Positions 1-7,825 of a stretch of DNA of 64,000 nt are shown piece after piece; the stretch's first letter is position 1; each line of letters begins with the position of its first letter. The position numbers and the translations under genes were made by a program. Below the pieces are notes generated by a model. That model saw nothing but the letters and a program-made list of their open reading frames with translations. It had not been told where the DNA came from and ran no database searches. Source of the stretch: Streptomyces sp. 1222.5 (GTDB lineage: Bacteria; Actinomycetota; Actinomycetes; Streptomycetales; Streptomycetaceae); the NCBI RefSeq assembly GCF_900105245.1, contig NZ_FNSZ01000001.1, positions 7,004,001 through 7,068,000 on the forward strand. The letters are read 5' to 3'.

Positions 1-509
1 TCGCCGACCCGGCGATCCTGGAGCTGATCGAGTCCGACCCCGAGGCCGCCCGGACCCCGGCGGGTCCGCACACGGCCGAGCTGATCGAGCGGTCGATCCG
101 GGTGAAGGCGGAGGTCGTCTCCTCGGACCTGAAGGAGTCGGGTCTGCGGGAGATCCTCAACTACGGCCACACGCTCGGCCACGCCATCGAGAAGAACGAG
201 CGCTACAAGTGGCGGCACGGCGCCGCGGTCGCGGTCGGCATGCACTTCGCCGCCGAACTGGGCCGCCTCGCGGGCCGTTTGGACGACGCGACCGCGGACC
301 GGCACCGCACGGTCCTGGAGTCCGTCGGCCTGCCGCTGCACTACCGCTACGACCAGTGGCCCAAGCTGCTGGAGGCGATGAAGGTCGACAAGAAGTCGCG
401 CGGCGACCTGCTGCGCTTCATCGTCCTCGACTCGATCGGCAAGCCGACCGTCCTGGAGGGCCCCGACCCGGCCGTCCTGCTCGCCGCCTACGGAGAAGTG
501 GGCCAGTAG
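1..509 (+). CDS. aroB: 3-dehydroquinate synthase, C-terminal part
   Basis: Second enzyme of the shikimate pathway: converts DAHP to 3-dehydroquinate with NAD and a divalent metal, in the cytoplasm. Only about the last 168 residues are here; the frame starts at base 3 and ends at TAG 507-509, so the gene is cut by the window edge rather than broken. The active-site stretch NYGHTLGHAIEK (from base 159) and the following RHGAAVAVGM (from base 213) carry the metal-binding histidines of AroB. The rest of the family's C-terminal helical domain follows without interruption. The upstream chorismate genes that usually sit beside aroB are outside the window. Confidence 0.95.
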   Translation, partial: ADPAILELIESDPEAARTPAGPHTAELIERSIRVKAEVVSSDLKESGLREILNYGHTLGHAIEKNERYKWRHGAAVAVGMHFAAELGRLAGRLDDATADRHRTVLESVGLPLHYRYDQWPKLLEAMKVDKKSRGDLLRFIVLDSIGKPTVLEGPDPAVLLAAYGEVGQ

Positions 510-750
510 GTCCCGCACTGTTCCGTACGCCCGTTTCCCCTCGGTCCGATTTCCTTTGCGGAACGGGCACTTCGGGCCGCCCCCGGCCGTTTCACCAAAC
601 GACGGCGGGGGACGGTACCGTTCGGTACGGCGCGGGGTGTACCCCCGCTGCCAGCACCAACTGCCCGCAGCGGGTGTGCCGGAGGGGCGCGACACCGCCT
701 CGGGCGCCCCGGCGGCGGACGAGCCGAGTGACGAGACGGAGTGGCAACGG

Positions 751-1611
751 ATGCAGCACGCAGTGGGGTCTGAGCTGCCTCCGCCCCACCGGCCGGGGCA
801 GGTGCCGCACGCCGGGTGGGCGCCGGCCGGCCACCACCCGGGCCCGCATCAGGGCAGCCCCCAGGGGCCCGCACCGGTCCCCCCGCCACCCCCGGCGCCG
901 AGCTTCCCGGCCGCGTCCACTCCTGTGCCACCGCCCCCGCCGCACACGCCCGCTCACGCGGCCCCCGATACCACCGGTCACCTGTCCCTGCCACCCGGCG
1001 GTCCGGTCGGAGTGCCCATGGCGCCGCCCGCCGCGGTGGTCCCGGACCCGACGGCCACGACCCTGGCCGTCCTGCTGATCGGCCCGGCGGGCGCGGGCAA
1101 GACGAGCGTGGCCAAGTACTGGGCGGACCACCGGCGCGTCCCCACCGCCCACATCAGCCTGGACGACGTCCGCGAATGGGTCCGCTCGGGCTTCGCCGAC
1201 CCCCAGACCGGCTGGAACGACAACTCCGAGGCCCAGTACCGCCTGGCCCGCCGCACCTGCGGCTTCGCCGCCCGCAACTTCCTGGCCAACGGCATCTCCT
1301 GCATCCTGGACGACGCCGTCTTCCCGGACCGTCCGGTCGTCGGGCTCGGCGGCTGGAAGCGCCACGTGGGTCCCGGGCTGCTGCCGGTCGTCCTGCTGCC
1401 GGGCCTGGACATCGTCCTGGAGCGCAACGCGGAGCGCTCCGGCAACCGCCGCCTCACCGACGAGGAGGTGGCCCGCATCCACGGCCGCATGGCCGGCTGG
1501 TACGGCTCGGGCCTCCCGATCATCGACAACTCCCAGCTCGACGTCCCGGGCACCGCGCGGGTGCTGGACGAGGTCCTGGCCAGGGCGATCGCGAGCCCGC
1601 CGAGCTGGTGA
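751..1611 (+). CDS. P-loop ATP-binding protein with proline-rich N terminus
   Basis: About 286 residues. A low-complexity Pro/His/Gly-rich N-terminal 100 residues lead into a nucleotide-binding domain. The Walker A motif GPAGAGKTS is at about residue 111, followed by SLDDVREW and later DDAVFPDR. This order resembles small AAA_33/zeta-type kinases that phosphorylate small molecules or nucleic-acid ends; the substrate is unknown. The frame is open from 556, but ATG 751 is preferred because GGAG lies nine bases upstream and the codons before it do not look protein-like. It sits between aroB and the peptidase/efp genes in the same direction, so it may belong to that transcript. Call is by fold only. 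Confidence 0.75.
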   Translation: MQHAVGSELPPPHRPGQVPHAGWAPAGHHPGPHQGSPQGPAPVPPPPPAPSFPAASTPVPPPPPHTPAHAAPDTTGHLSLPPGGPVGVPMAPPAAVVPDPTATTLAVLLIGPAGAGKTSVAKYWADHRRVPTAHISLDDVREWVRSGFADPQTGWNDNSEAQYRLARRTCGFAARNFLANGISCILDDAVFPDRPVVGLGGWKRHVGPGLLPVVLLPGLDIVLERNAERSGNRRLTDEEVARIHGRMAGWYGSGLPIIDNSQLDVPGTARVLDEVLARAIASPPSW

Positions 1612-1693
1612 GTCGGGGGTGCGGATCTCCGCGCGGACCCCACTCGGCCCCACCCAACCGGCACAAATCGGTCAAAACTCCTACGCTCATCTC

Positions 1694-2800
1694 ATGTCAG
1701 AGGTGTACGCGAACCGCCGATCCCGCCTGAGGGAACACTTCAACGCGGCCGGTACCGCGGCAGCGCTCGTCACCCGCCCCGCCAACGTGCGCTATCTCGC
1801 GGCCGCAGCCCCTCGGGGCGCCGTCCTGCTCCTCGGCAGGCGCGAGGACCTGCTCGTCTGCGCCGGCCCACCCGAGGACCGCCCCTACGAGGGCCGGCCC
1901 GACGAGAACCTGCGGCTGCACGTCCTGCCCACGCCGGCCGGTGACGCTGCGGTCGCCGCGGCCGGTCTCGCCGCGGCCCAGGGCGCCGATTCCCTGGCGG
2001 TGGAGGAACACCACCTCACCGTGGCCCGGCACAGAACGCTGACGTCGGTCGCCCCCGCCGTGCGTCTCGCCGACATCGGCGGGGCCGTGGAACAGCTCAG
2101 GGTCGTCAAGGACGAGGAGGAGATCTCCTGCCTGCGCATCGGCGCGGAGATCGCCGACCAGGCGCTCGGCGAGCTGCTGGAGTCCATCCTGGTCGGCCGC
2201 ACCGAGCGGCACCTGGCGCTGGAGCTGGAGCGGCGTCTGGTCGACCACGGCGCCGACGGCCCGGCGTTCCCCACCTCCGTGGCCACCGGACCGCACTCCG
2301 GCCGGCGCGGCCACCGCCCCACCGACCGGCGGGTGGAGGAGGGCGACTTCCTCTCCGTCTGCCTGGGCGCCACCTACCGCGGCTACCGCTGCGAGATCGG
2401 CCGCACCTTCGTCATCGGGACCTCGCCCGCCGACTGGCAGATCGAGCTCTACGACCTCGTCTTCGCCGCTCAGCGCTCCGGACGCGAGTCCCTGGCGCCG
2501 GGTGCCGCCTACCGGGACGTCGACCGCGCGGCACGGCAGGTCCTGGACTCCGCCGGCTATGCGGAAGCACTGCCACCGCTGACCGGACACGGTGTCGGAC
2601 TCGAAATCGACGAGGACCCGCAGCTGGCCCCCGCGGCCATGGGTAAACTGGACGCTTGCGTGCCGGTCACCGTCGAACCGGGGGTCCACCTCCCGGGCCG
2701 GGGCGGTGTCCGGATCGATGACACGCTCGTCGTACGCCCCGAGGCGGACGGCGGACCCGAGCTACTCACCATCACGACCAAGGAGCTGCTCGCGCTCTAG
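1694..2800 (+). CDS. M24-family (Xaa-Pro peptidase-like) protein
   Basis: About 368 residues with the creatinase-type N domain and pita-bread C domain of Xaa-Pro dipeptidases/aminopeptidases. ATG 1694 (MSEVYANRR) starts the recognisable N domain; codons upstream in the frame are not conserved-looking. Family members use two Asp, one His and two Glu to bind two metals. Here His299 (TGHGVG) and Glu328 (TVEPG) remain. The first Asp position is Cys223 (SVCLGA), the second is Glu234 (CEIGR), the last Glu is Asp342 (VRIDDT), and the usual catalytic His after GxGLE is Asp306. It lies just upstream of efp, a common actinobacterial neighbourhood. Fold assignment is firm; enzymatic activity is doubtful. 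Confidence 0.85.
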   Translation: MSEVYANRRSRLREHFNAAGTAAALVTRPANVRYLAAAAPRGAVLLLGRREDLLVCAGPPEDRPYEGRPDENLRLHVLPTPAGDAAVAAAGLAAAQGADSLAVEEHHLTVARHRTLTSVAPAVRLADIGGAVEQLRVVKDEEEISCLRIGAEIADQALGELLESILVGRTERHLALELERRLVDHGADGPAFPTSVATGPHSGRRGHRPTDRRVEEGDFLSVCLGATYRGYRCEIGRTFVIGTSPADWQIELYDLVFAAQRSGRESLAPGAAYRDVDRAARQVLDSAGYAEALPPLTGHGVGLEIDEDPQLAPAAMGKLDACVPVTVEPGVHLPGRGGVRIDDTLVVRPEADGGPELLTITTKELLAL

Positions 2801-2856
2801 CCTCTCGCTGGGCGCGAGACCCGGGGTCGTACGTCAGTCCAGGAGATTCCGCAACC

Positions 2857-3423
2857 GTGGCTTCCACGAACGACCTCAAGAACGGCATGGTGCTCAAGCT
2901 CGAAGGCGGCCAGCTCTGGTCCGTCGTCGAGTTCCAGCACGTCAAGCCCGGCAAGGGCCCGGCCTTCGTGCGCACCAAGCTCAAGAACGTGCTCTCCGGC
3001 AAGGTCGTCGACAAGACCTTCAACGCCGGCGTCAAGGTCGAGACGGCCACTGTCGACAAGCGCGACATGCAGTTCTCGTACATGGACGGCGACTACTTCG
3101 TCTTCATGGACATGGAGACGTACGACCAGCTGATGGTCGACCGCAAGGCCGTCGGCGACGCCGCCAACTTCCTCATCGAGGGCTTCACGGCCACCGTCGC
3201 CCGGCACGAGGGCGAGGTGCTCTTCGTCGAGCTGCCGGCCGCCGTCGAGCTGGTCGTCCAGGAGACCGAGCCGGGCGTCCAGGGCGACCGCTCCACCGGT
3301 GGCACCAAGCCCGCCACCCTGGAGACCGGCCACCAGATCCAGGTCCCGCTCTTCATCACCACCGGTGAGAAGATCAAGGTCGACACCCGCAGCAGCGACT
3401 ACCTCGGCCGGGTGAACAGCTAA
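2857..3423 (+). CDS. efp: Translation elongation factor P
   Basis: Binds ribosomes stalled at polyproline and stimulates peptide-bond formation. 188 residues, the normal length, with KOW-like domain I and two OB domains. The tip of domain I reads KPGKGPAF with Lys33 at the apex; this PGKGP loop is the form known in actinobacteria, where the lysine is thought to work unmodified. GTG 2857 has AGGAG about eleven bases upstream. nusB begins two bases after the stop, so the two are probably translated from one mRNA, likely with the upstream peptidase-like gene. The proline-rich proteins nearby (for example at 751-1611) are plausible clients, which is inference only. Confidence 0.97.
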   Translation: MASTNDLKNGMVLKLEGGQLWSVVEFQHVKPGKGPAFVRTKLKNVLSGKVVDKTFNAGVKVETATVDKRDMQFSYMDGDYFVFMDMETYDQLMVDRKAVGDAANFLIEGFTATVARHEGEVLFVELPAAVELVVQETEPGVQGDRSTGGTKPATLETGHQIQVPLFITTGEKIKVDTRSSDYLGRVNS

Positions 3424-3425
3424 CC

Positions 3426-3854
3426 GTGGCTGCCCGCAACACGGCCCGCAAGCGCGCCTTCCAGATCCTCTTCGAGGGCGACCAGCGCGGCGCCGACGTC
3501 CTGACGGTCCTCGCGGACTGGATCCGGCTCTCCCGGTCCGACACGCGGCAGCCGCCGGTCAGCGAGTACACGATGCAGCTGGTCGAGGGCTACGCGGAGC
3601 ACGCGCGGCGCATCGACGAGCTGATCGCCCAGTACGCCGTGGGCTGGACGCTCGACCGGATGCCGGTGGTCGACCGCAACATCCTGCGGCTGGGCGCGTA
3701 CGAGTTGATCTGGGTCGACGAGACCCCGGACGCCGTCGTCCTGGACGAGATGGTGCAGCTGGCGAAGGAGTTCTCGACGGACGACTCGCCCTCGTTCGTC
3801 AACGGCCTGCTGGGGCGCCTGAAAGAACTGAAGCCCACGCTCCGCCGGGCCTGA
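3426..3854 (+). CDS. nusB: Transcription antitermination factor NusB
   Basis: All-helical RNA-binding protein of 142 residues that joins NusE (S10) at boxA in rRNA leaders. The start ARNTARKRAFQILFEGDQRG and the later RMPVVDRNILRLGAYEL and SPSFVNGLLGRL are typical NusB segments. GTG 3426 lies two bases after the efp stop and has no clear ribosome binding site of its own, which points to translational coupling with efp. It is the last gene of the rightward unit, followed by about 280 bases to the end of the convergent bldD gene, where a strong hairpin lies. Confidence 0.95.
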   Translation: MAARNTARKRAFQILFEGDQRGADVLTVLADWIRLSRSDTRQPPVSEYTMQLVEGYAEHARRIDELIAQYAVGWTLDRMPVVDRNILRLGAYELIWVDETPDAVVLDEMVQLAKEFSTDDSPSFVNGLLGRLKELKPTLRRA

Positions 3855-4064
3855 CCCCACCGCCCCGCCGGGGTGGCCGACGTCGTACGAGGGGCGCCGG
3901 GAGACTGCAGTACGCCGGCCGCGGGACGTCCGCGGCCTGTCGCGCAGTCCTCGCGCCCCTCAGGCGTGTCGGCGGCCTGCCGGTGCCGGGAGCGGCCCCG
4001 TGGCCGCCGCGGGGCGCCCTCCCGGCGTTCCCGTACCAGGGGCGCGCCTCCGCTGTCGTGAAAC

Positions 4065-4110
4065 GCCGCCGGGGCGGCCGGAACCACATGGTTCCGGCCG
4101 CCCCGGCGGC
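4065..4110. terminator. Bidirectional hairpin between nusB and bldD
   Basis: A perfect inverted repeat with 22-base arms (4065-4086 and 4089-4110) separated by only two bases, placed between convergent nusB and bldD. AAAC precedes it and ACGTTT follows, so each strand gets a short T tract. It would terminate transcription from both sides. The 210 bases between nusB and the hairpin contain no convincing gene. Confidence 0.8.
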
Positions 4111-4137
4111 ACGTTTCTGCTGAGGTATTCGGCGGGG

Positions 4138-4641
4138 TCAGGCGTCTTCGTGGGTGGCCACCGCGCGGCGCGCGTCCGCGTCCAGGACACCCCAGCTGAT
4201 CAGCTGCTCGGTGAGGACCGAGGGGGACTGGTCGTAGATGACGGCGAGAGTGCGCAGGTCGTCCTGGCGGATCGACAGCACCTTGCCGTTGTAGTCGCCG
4301 CGCTGGGACTGGATCGTCGCCGCGTAGCGCTGCAGCGGGCCCGCCTTCTCGGCCGGCACCGTGGCGAGCCGCTCAAGGTCCAGGACGAGCTTCGGCGGCG
4401 GCTCGGCGGCACCGCCCGGCGTGGTGCCCGGCAGCAGTTCCTGCACCGGGACACCATAGAAATCGGCCAGCTCGGCGAGACGCTGGACGGTCACGGCACG
4501 GTCACCGCGCTCGTAGGAACCGACCACCACGGCCTTCCAGCGACCCTGGGACTTCTCCTCGACACCGTGGAGGGAAAGGCCCTGCTGGGTGCGGATGGCC
4601 CGGAGCTTGGCCCCGAGCTGTTTGGCGTATTCGCTGGACAT
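4138..4641 (-). CDS. bldD: Developmental master repressor BldD
   Basis: 167-residue DNA-binding protein that represses sporulation genes during vegetative growth when dimerised by tetrameric c-di-GMP. The N-terminal XRE-type HTH covers about residues 5-70. The C-terminal domain carries the full ligand signature: RGD at 114-116, eight residues, then RQDD at 125-128, matching the published BldD numbering. ATG 4641 is preceded on its strand by GGGGAGC. It is convergent with nusB and divergent from the pyr operon, and a palindrome upstream (4697-4716) resembles half-sites of the BldD box, fitting the known autoregulation. Confidence 0.97.
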   Translation of the reverse strand: MSSEYAKQLGAKLRAIRTQQGLSLHGVEEKSQGRWKAVVVGSYERGDRAVTVQRLAELADFYGVPVQELLPGTTPGGAAEPPPKLVLDLERLATVPAEKAGPLQRYAATIQSQRGDYNGKVLSIRQDDLRTLAVIYDQSPSVLTEQLISWGVLDADARRAVATHEDA

Positions 4642-4696
4642 ATAGCTCCCCGGACACTGTGTCGACGCGGCCGGCTGTCTTCCCGCCGCGCGGCTG

Positions 4697-4716
4697 GTAA
4701 CTCACTGTGAGGTTAC
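4697..4716. promoter_or_regulatory. Imperfect palindrome upstream of bldD (candidate BldD box)
   Basis: The sequence reads GTAACTCAC/GTGAGGTTAC with one offset base, about 55-75 bases before the bldD start. On the bldD strand it contains AGTGA followed by a TTACC half, close to the AGTGA...TCACC consensus of the BldD operator. BldD is known to repress its own gene. The site also lies within 200 bases of pyrR, so an effect on the divergent promoter is possible. Confidence 0.45.
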
Positions 4717-4842
4717 GCAGCGTGACTCTCATGCGTCAAGCCGAATGGTCCACCCCGACTCTTCCGTGGTAGTGGCGACTGATTAGGCCAAGCGGGTGAT
4801 CGAGACCTCCCGGGGACCTGCTACGGTGGATGGCGCAAATCC

Positions 4843-4884
4843 GACGTCCTTTAAGGTCCGTCCCGTGAGGCGGAGAAGGAGGTC
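4843..4884 (+). promoter_or_regulatory. Candidate PyrR-binding RNA hairpin covering the pyrR ribosome binding site
   Basis: A stem forms between GACGTCCTT (4843-4851) and AAGGAGGTC (4876-4884) with a single G-G mismatch. The enclosed apical part contains GTGAGGCGGAGAAGG, which resembles the conserved PyrR binding loop (CC-GAGAGGCT-AAGG type). The 3' arm is the AAGGAGG ribosome binding site itself. Stabilising this hairpin with UMP-bound PyrR would block ribosome access and shut the whole operon by translational repression, the mode proposed for mycobacterial pyrR. No T-tract terminator is visible after it, arguing against attenuation of the Bacillus type. Confidence 0.6.
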
Positions 4885-4892
4885 CGTTTCGT

Positions 4893-5462
4893 ATGGACAC
4901 GCACGCCAGCGCACAGGCAGCCGATGCGCGACCCGTTCTCGAGGGTCCCGACATCGCGCGGGTGCTGACCCGCATCGCCCACGAGATCGTCGAGCGCGCC
5001 AAGGGCGCGGACGACGTGGTGCTCCTCGGCATCCCGACCCGCGGCGTCTTCCTCGCCCAGCGGCTCGCCGCCAAGCTGGAGCAGATCACCGACCGCAAGG
5101 TCCCCGTCGGCTCGCTCGACATCACCATGTACCGCGACGACCTGCGCATGCACCCGCCGCGTGCGCTGGCCCGTACCGAGATCCCCGGTGACGGCCTCGA
5201 CGGCAAGCTCGTCGTCCTCGTCGACGACGTGCTCTTCTCGGGCCGCACCATCCGCGCCGCCCTCGACGCCCTGAACGACATCGGGCGCCCGCGCGCGGTC
5301 CAGCTCGCGGTCCTGGTCGACCGCGGCCACCGCGAACTGCCCATCCGCGCCGACTACGTCGGCAAGAACCTCCCCACGTCGCTGCGGGAGACGGTCAAGG
5401 TCCAGCTCGCCGAGGAGGACGGTCGCGACACCGTGCTGCTCGGTGTGAAGGCCGACCAGTAG
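4893..5462 (+). CDS. pyrR: Bifunctional pyr operon regulator / uracil phosphoribosyltransferase
   Basis: 189 residues with the PRTase fold. The PRPP loop reads KLVVLVDDVLFSGRTIRAAL near residues 104-123, and MYRDDL and the basic RGH segment used for RNA contact are present. PyrR binds the pyr leader RNA when loaded with UMP or UTP and also has weak uracil phosphoribosyltransferase activity. ATG 4893 has AAGGAGG at 4876-4882. It is the first gene of the pyrimidine operon, and the leader element overlapping its own ribosome binding site implies feedback control. A 90-base gap separates it from pyrB. Confidence 0.96.
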   Translation: MDTHASAQAADARPVLEGPDIARVLTRIAHEIVERAKGADDVVLLGIPTRGVFLAQRLAAKLEQITDRKVPVGSLDITMYRDDLRMHPPRALARTEIPGDGLDGKLVVLVDDVLFSGRTIRAALDALNDIGRPRAVQLAVLVDRGHRELPIRADYVGKNLPTSLRETVKVQLAEEDGRDTVLLGVKADQ

Positions 5463-5552
5463 CAACTCAGGCGCCGCGCCGCTTCGGCGTGCCCGCACCC
5501 GCGCCCGTTTGCCCCATATCTCCCGAATGAACTGCCTTACGGAGCCTGACAG

Positions 5553-6533
5553 ATGCAGCGTCATCTCATCTCGGCCGCCGACCTCACCCGCGACGACGCC
5601 GTCCTGATCCTCGACACCGCCGAGGAGATGGCCCGGGTGGCCGACCGGCCTATCAAGAAGCTGCCGACCCTGCGCGGCCGCACGATCGTCAATCTCTTCT
5701 TCGAGGACTCCACCCGCACCCGGATCTCCTTCGAGGCCGCCGAGAAGCGCCTCTCCGCGGACGTGATCAACTTCTCCGCCAAGGGGTCCTCGGTGTCCAA
5801 GGGCGAGTCCCTGAAGGACACCGCCCAGACCCTGGAGGCGATGGGGGTGGACGCCGTCGTCATCCGGCACGGCGCCTCCGGTGCCCCCTACCGCCTGGCG
5901 AACTCCGGCTGGGTCGACGCCGCGGTCATCAACGCCGGCGACGGCACCCACCAGCACCCGACCCAGGCCCTGCTGGACGCCTTCACCATGCGCCGTCGGC
6001 TGGTCGGCCGGGACGCCGGACTCGGCCAGGACCTGTCCGGCAGGCGGATCACCATCGTCGGGGACGTCCTGCACAGCCGGGTGGCCCGCTCCAACGTCGA
6101 CCTGCTGCACACCCTCGGCGCCGAGGTCACCCTGGTCGCCCCGCCCACCCTGGTGCCGGTCGGCGTCGAGAACTGGCCCTGCGAGGTGTCGTACGACCTC
6201 GACAGCACCCTGCCCAAGTGCGACGCGGTGATGATGCTGCGGGTCCAGCGCGAGCGCATGAACGCGGCCTTCTTCCCGACCGAGCGCGAGTACGCCCGGC
6301 GCTACGGCCTCAACGGCGACCGCATGGCCAGGCTGCCCGAGCACGCCATCGTGATGCACCCCGGCCCCATGGTCCGCGGCATGGAGATCACCGCCGAGGT
6401 CGCCGACTCCGACCGCTGCACCGCCATCGAGCAGGTCGCCAACGGCGTCTCCATCCGGATGGCCGTCCTGTACCTGCTGCTCGGCGGCAACGAACCCGCC
6501 GTCACCCGCCCCACCGGTTCCGAGGAGAAGTAA
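5553..6533 (+). CDS. pyrB: Aspartate carbamoyltransferase catalytic subunit
   Basis: Condenses carbamoyl phosphate with L-aspartate to give N-carbamoyl-aspartate, the committed pyrimidine step. 326 residues. The carbamoyl-phosphate loop FEDSTRTRISFE is near residue 50, HPTQALLDAF near residue 133, and the aspartate-binding loop around MMLRVQRER. No pyrI regulatory subunit is nearby, as expected in actinobacteria, where PyrB works with or beside dihydroorotase. ATG 5553 follows a GGAG. Its stop is six bases before the pyrC start, so the two proteins are made together. Confidence 0.97.
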   Translation: MQRHLISAADLTRDDAVLILDTAEEMARVADRPIKKLPTLRGRTIVNLFFEDSTRTRISFEAAEKRLSADVINFSAKGSSVSKGESLKDTAQTLEAMGVDAVVIRHGASGAPYRLANSGWVDAAVINAGDGTHQHPTQALLDAFTMRRRLVGRDAGLGQDLSGRRITIVGDVLHSRVARSNVDLLHTLGAEVTLVAPPTLVPVGVENWPCEVSYDLDSTLPKCDAVMMLRVQRERMNAAFFPTEREYARRYGLNGDRMARLPEHAIVMHPGPMVRGMEITAEVADSDRCTAIEQVANGVSIRMAVLYLLLGGNEPAVTRPTGSEEK

Positions 6534-6538
6534 CCAGC

Positions 6539-7825
6539 ATGAGCAAGATCCTGATCCGTGGTGCGAAGGTGCTCGGCGGCGAGCCGCAGGACGTCCTGAT
6601 CGACGGCGAGACCATCGCCGAGGTGGGCACCGGGCTGTCCGCCGAGGGCGCCGAGGTCGTCGAGGCCGCCGGCCAGGTGCTGCTGCCGGGCCTGGTCGAC
6701 CTGCACACCCATCTGCGCGAGCCGGGCCGCGAGGACTCCGAGACCGTCCTCACCGGCACCCGTGCCGCGGCGAGCGGCGGCTACACCGCCGTCTTCGCCA
6801 TGGCCAACACCTTCCCGGTCGCCGACACCGCCGGCGTGGTCGAGCAGGTCTACCGGCTCGGCCGCGACCACGGCTACTGCGACGTGCAGCCCATCGGCGC
6901 CGTCACCGTCGGCCTGGAGGGCAAGAAGCTCGCCGAGCTGGGCGCCATGCACGAGTCCGCGGCCGGCGTCACCGTCTTCTCCGACGACGGCAAGTGCGTG
7001 GACGACGCCGTGATCATGCGCCGCGCCCTGGAGTACGTGAAGGCCTTCGGCGGCGTCGTCGCCCAGCACGCGCAGGAGCCGCGGCTGACCGAGGGCGCCC
7101 AGATGAACGAGGGCGTCGTCTCCGCCGAGCTGGGCCTCGGCGGGTGGCCGGCCGTCGCCGAGGAGTCGATCATCGCGCGGGACGTCCTGCTCGCCGAGCA
7201 CGTCGGCTCCCGCGTCCACATCTGCCACCTCTCGACCGCCGGCTCGGTGGAGATCGTCCGCTGGGCCAAGTCCCGCGGCATCCAGGTCACCGCCGAGGTC
7301 ACCCCGCACCACCTGCTCCTCACCGACGAGCTGGTGCGCACCTACAACCCCGTCTACAAGGTCAACCCGCCGCTGCGCACCGAGCGGGACGTGCACGCCC
7401 TGCGCGAGGCGCTCGCCGACGGCACGATCGACATCGTCGCCACCGACCACGCCCCGCACCCGCACGAGGACAAGGACTGCGAGTGGGCCGCGGCCGCCAT
7501 GGGCATGGTGGGCCTGGAGACCGCGCTGTCGGTGGTCCAGGAGACGATGGTCGCCACGGGCCTGCTGGACTGGGCCGGCGTGGCCGACCGCATGTCCGCC
7601 AGGCCCGCGCAGATCGGACAGGCCACCGGCCATGGACGTCCCGTCTCGGCAGGTGAGCCCGCCAACCTCACCCTCGTCGACACGGAATACCGTGGCCGGG
7701 TGGACCCCGCGGGCTTCGCCTCGCGCAGCCGCAACACCCCGTACCAGGGGCGTGAGCTGCCGGGCCGTGTGACGCACACGTGGCTGCGGGGCAAGGCCAC
7801 GCTCGTCGACGGGAAGCTCACGTGA
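6539..7825 (+). CDS. pyrC: Dihydroorotase (class I)
   Basis: Cyclises carbamoyl-aspartate to dihydroorotate; zinc enzyme of the amidohydrolase superfamily. 428 residues. The metal motif DLHTHLREPGRED lies near residues 54-66, the HICHLST segment near 225, and ATDHAPHPHEDKDCEW near 300 supplies the catalytic Asp. The lysine bridging the metals in some relatives is not assigned here. ATG 6539 follows pyrB by five bases. The stop TGA overlaps the GTG of the next gene by four bases, so translation is coupled. Confidence 0.97.
   Translation: MSKILIRGAKVLGGEPQDVLIDGETIAEVGTGLSAEGAEVVEAAGQVLLPGLVDLHTHLREPGREDSETVLTGTRAAASGGYTAVFAMANTFPVADTAGVVEQVYRLGRDHGYCDVQPIGAVTVGLEGKKLAELGAMHESAAGVTVFSDDGKCVDDAVIMRRALEYVKAFGGVVAQHAQEPRLTEGAQMNEGVVSAELGLGGWPAVAEESIIARDVLLAEHVGSRVHICHLSTAGSVEIVRWAKSRGIQVTAEVTPHHLLLTDELVRTYNPVYKVNPPLRTERDVHALREALADGTIDIVATDHAPHPHEDKDCEWAAAAMGMVGLETALSVVQETMVATGLLDWAGVADRMSARPAQIGQATGHGRPVSAGEPANLTLVDTEYRGRVDPAGFASRSRNTPYQGRELPGRVTHTWLRGKATLVDGKLT

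Noticed and set aside
556..750. N-terminal extension of the P-loop protein from ATG 556
   Set aside because: The 65 codons lack codon bias typical of the gene, and ATG 751 has a good ribosome binding site.
3873..4061. Short open frame of 62 codons between nusB and bldD
   Set aside because: Arg/Pro-rich composition, no ribosome binding site and no conserved feature.
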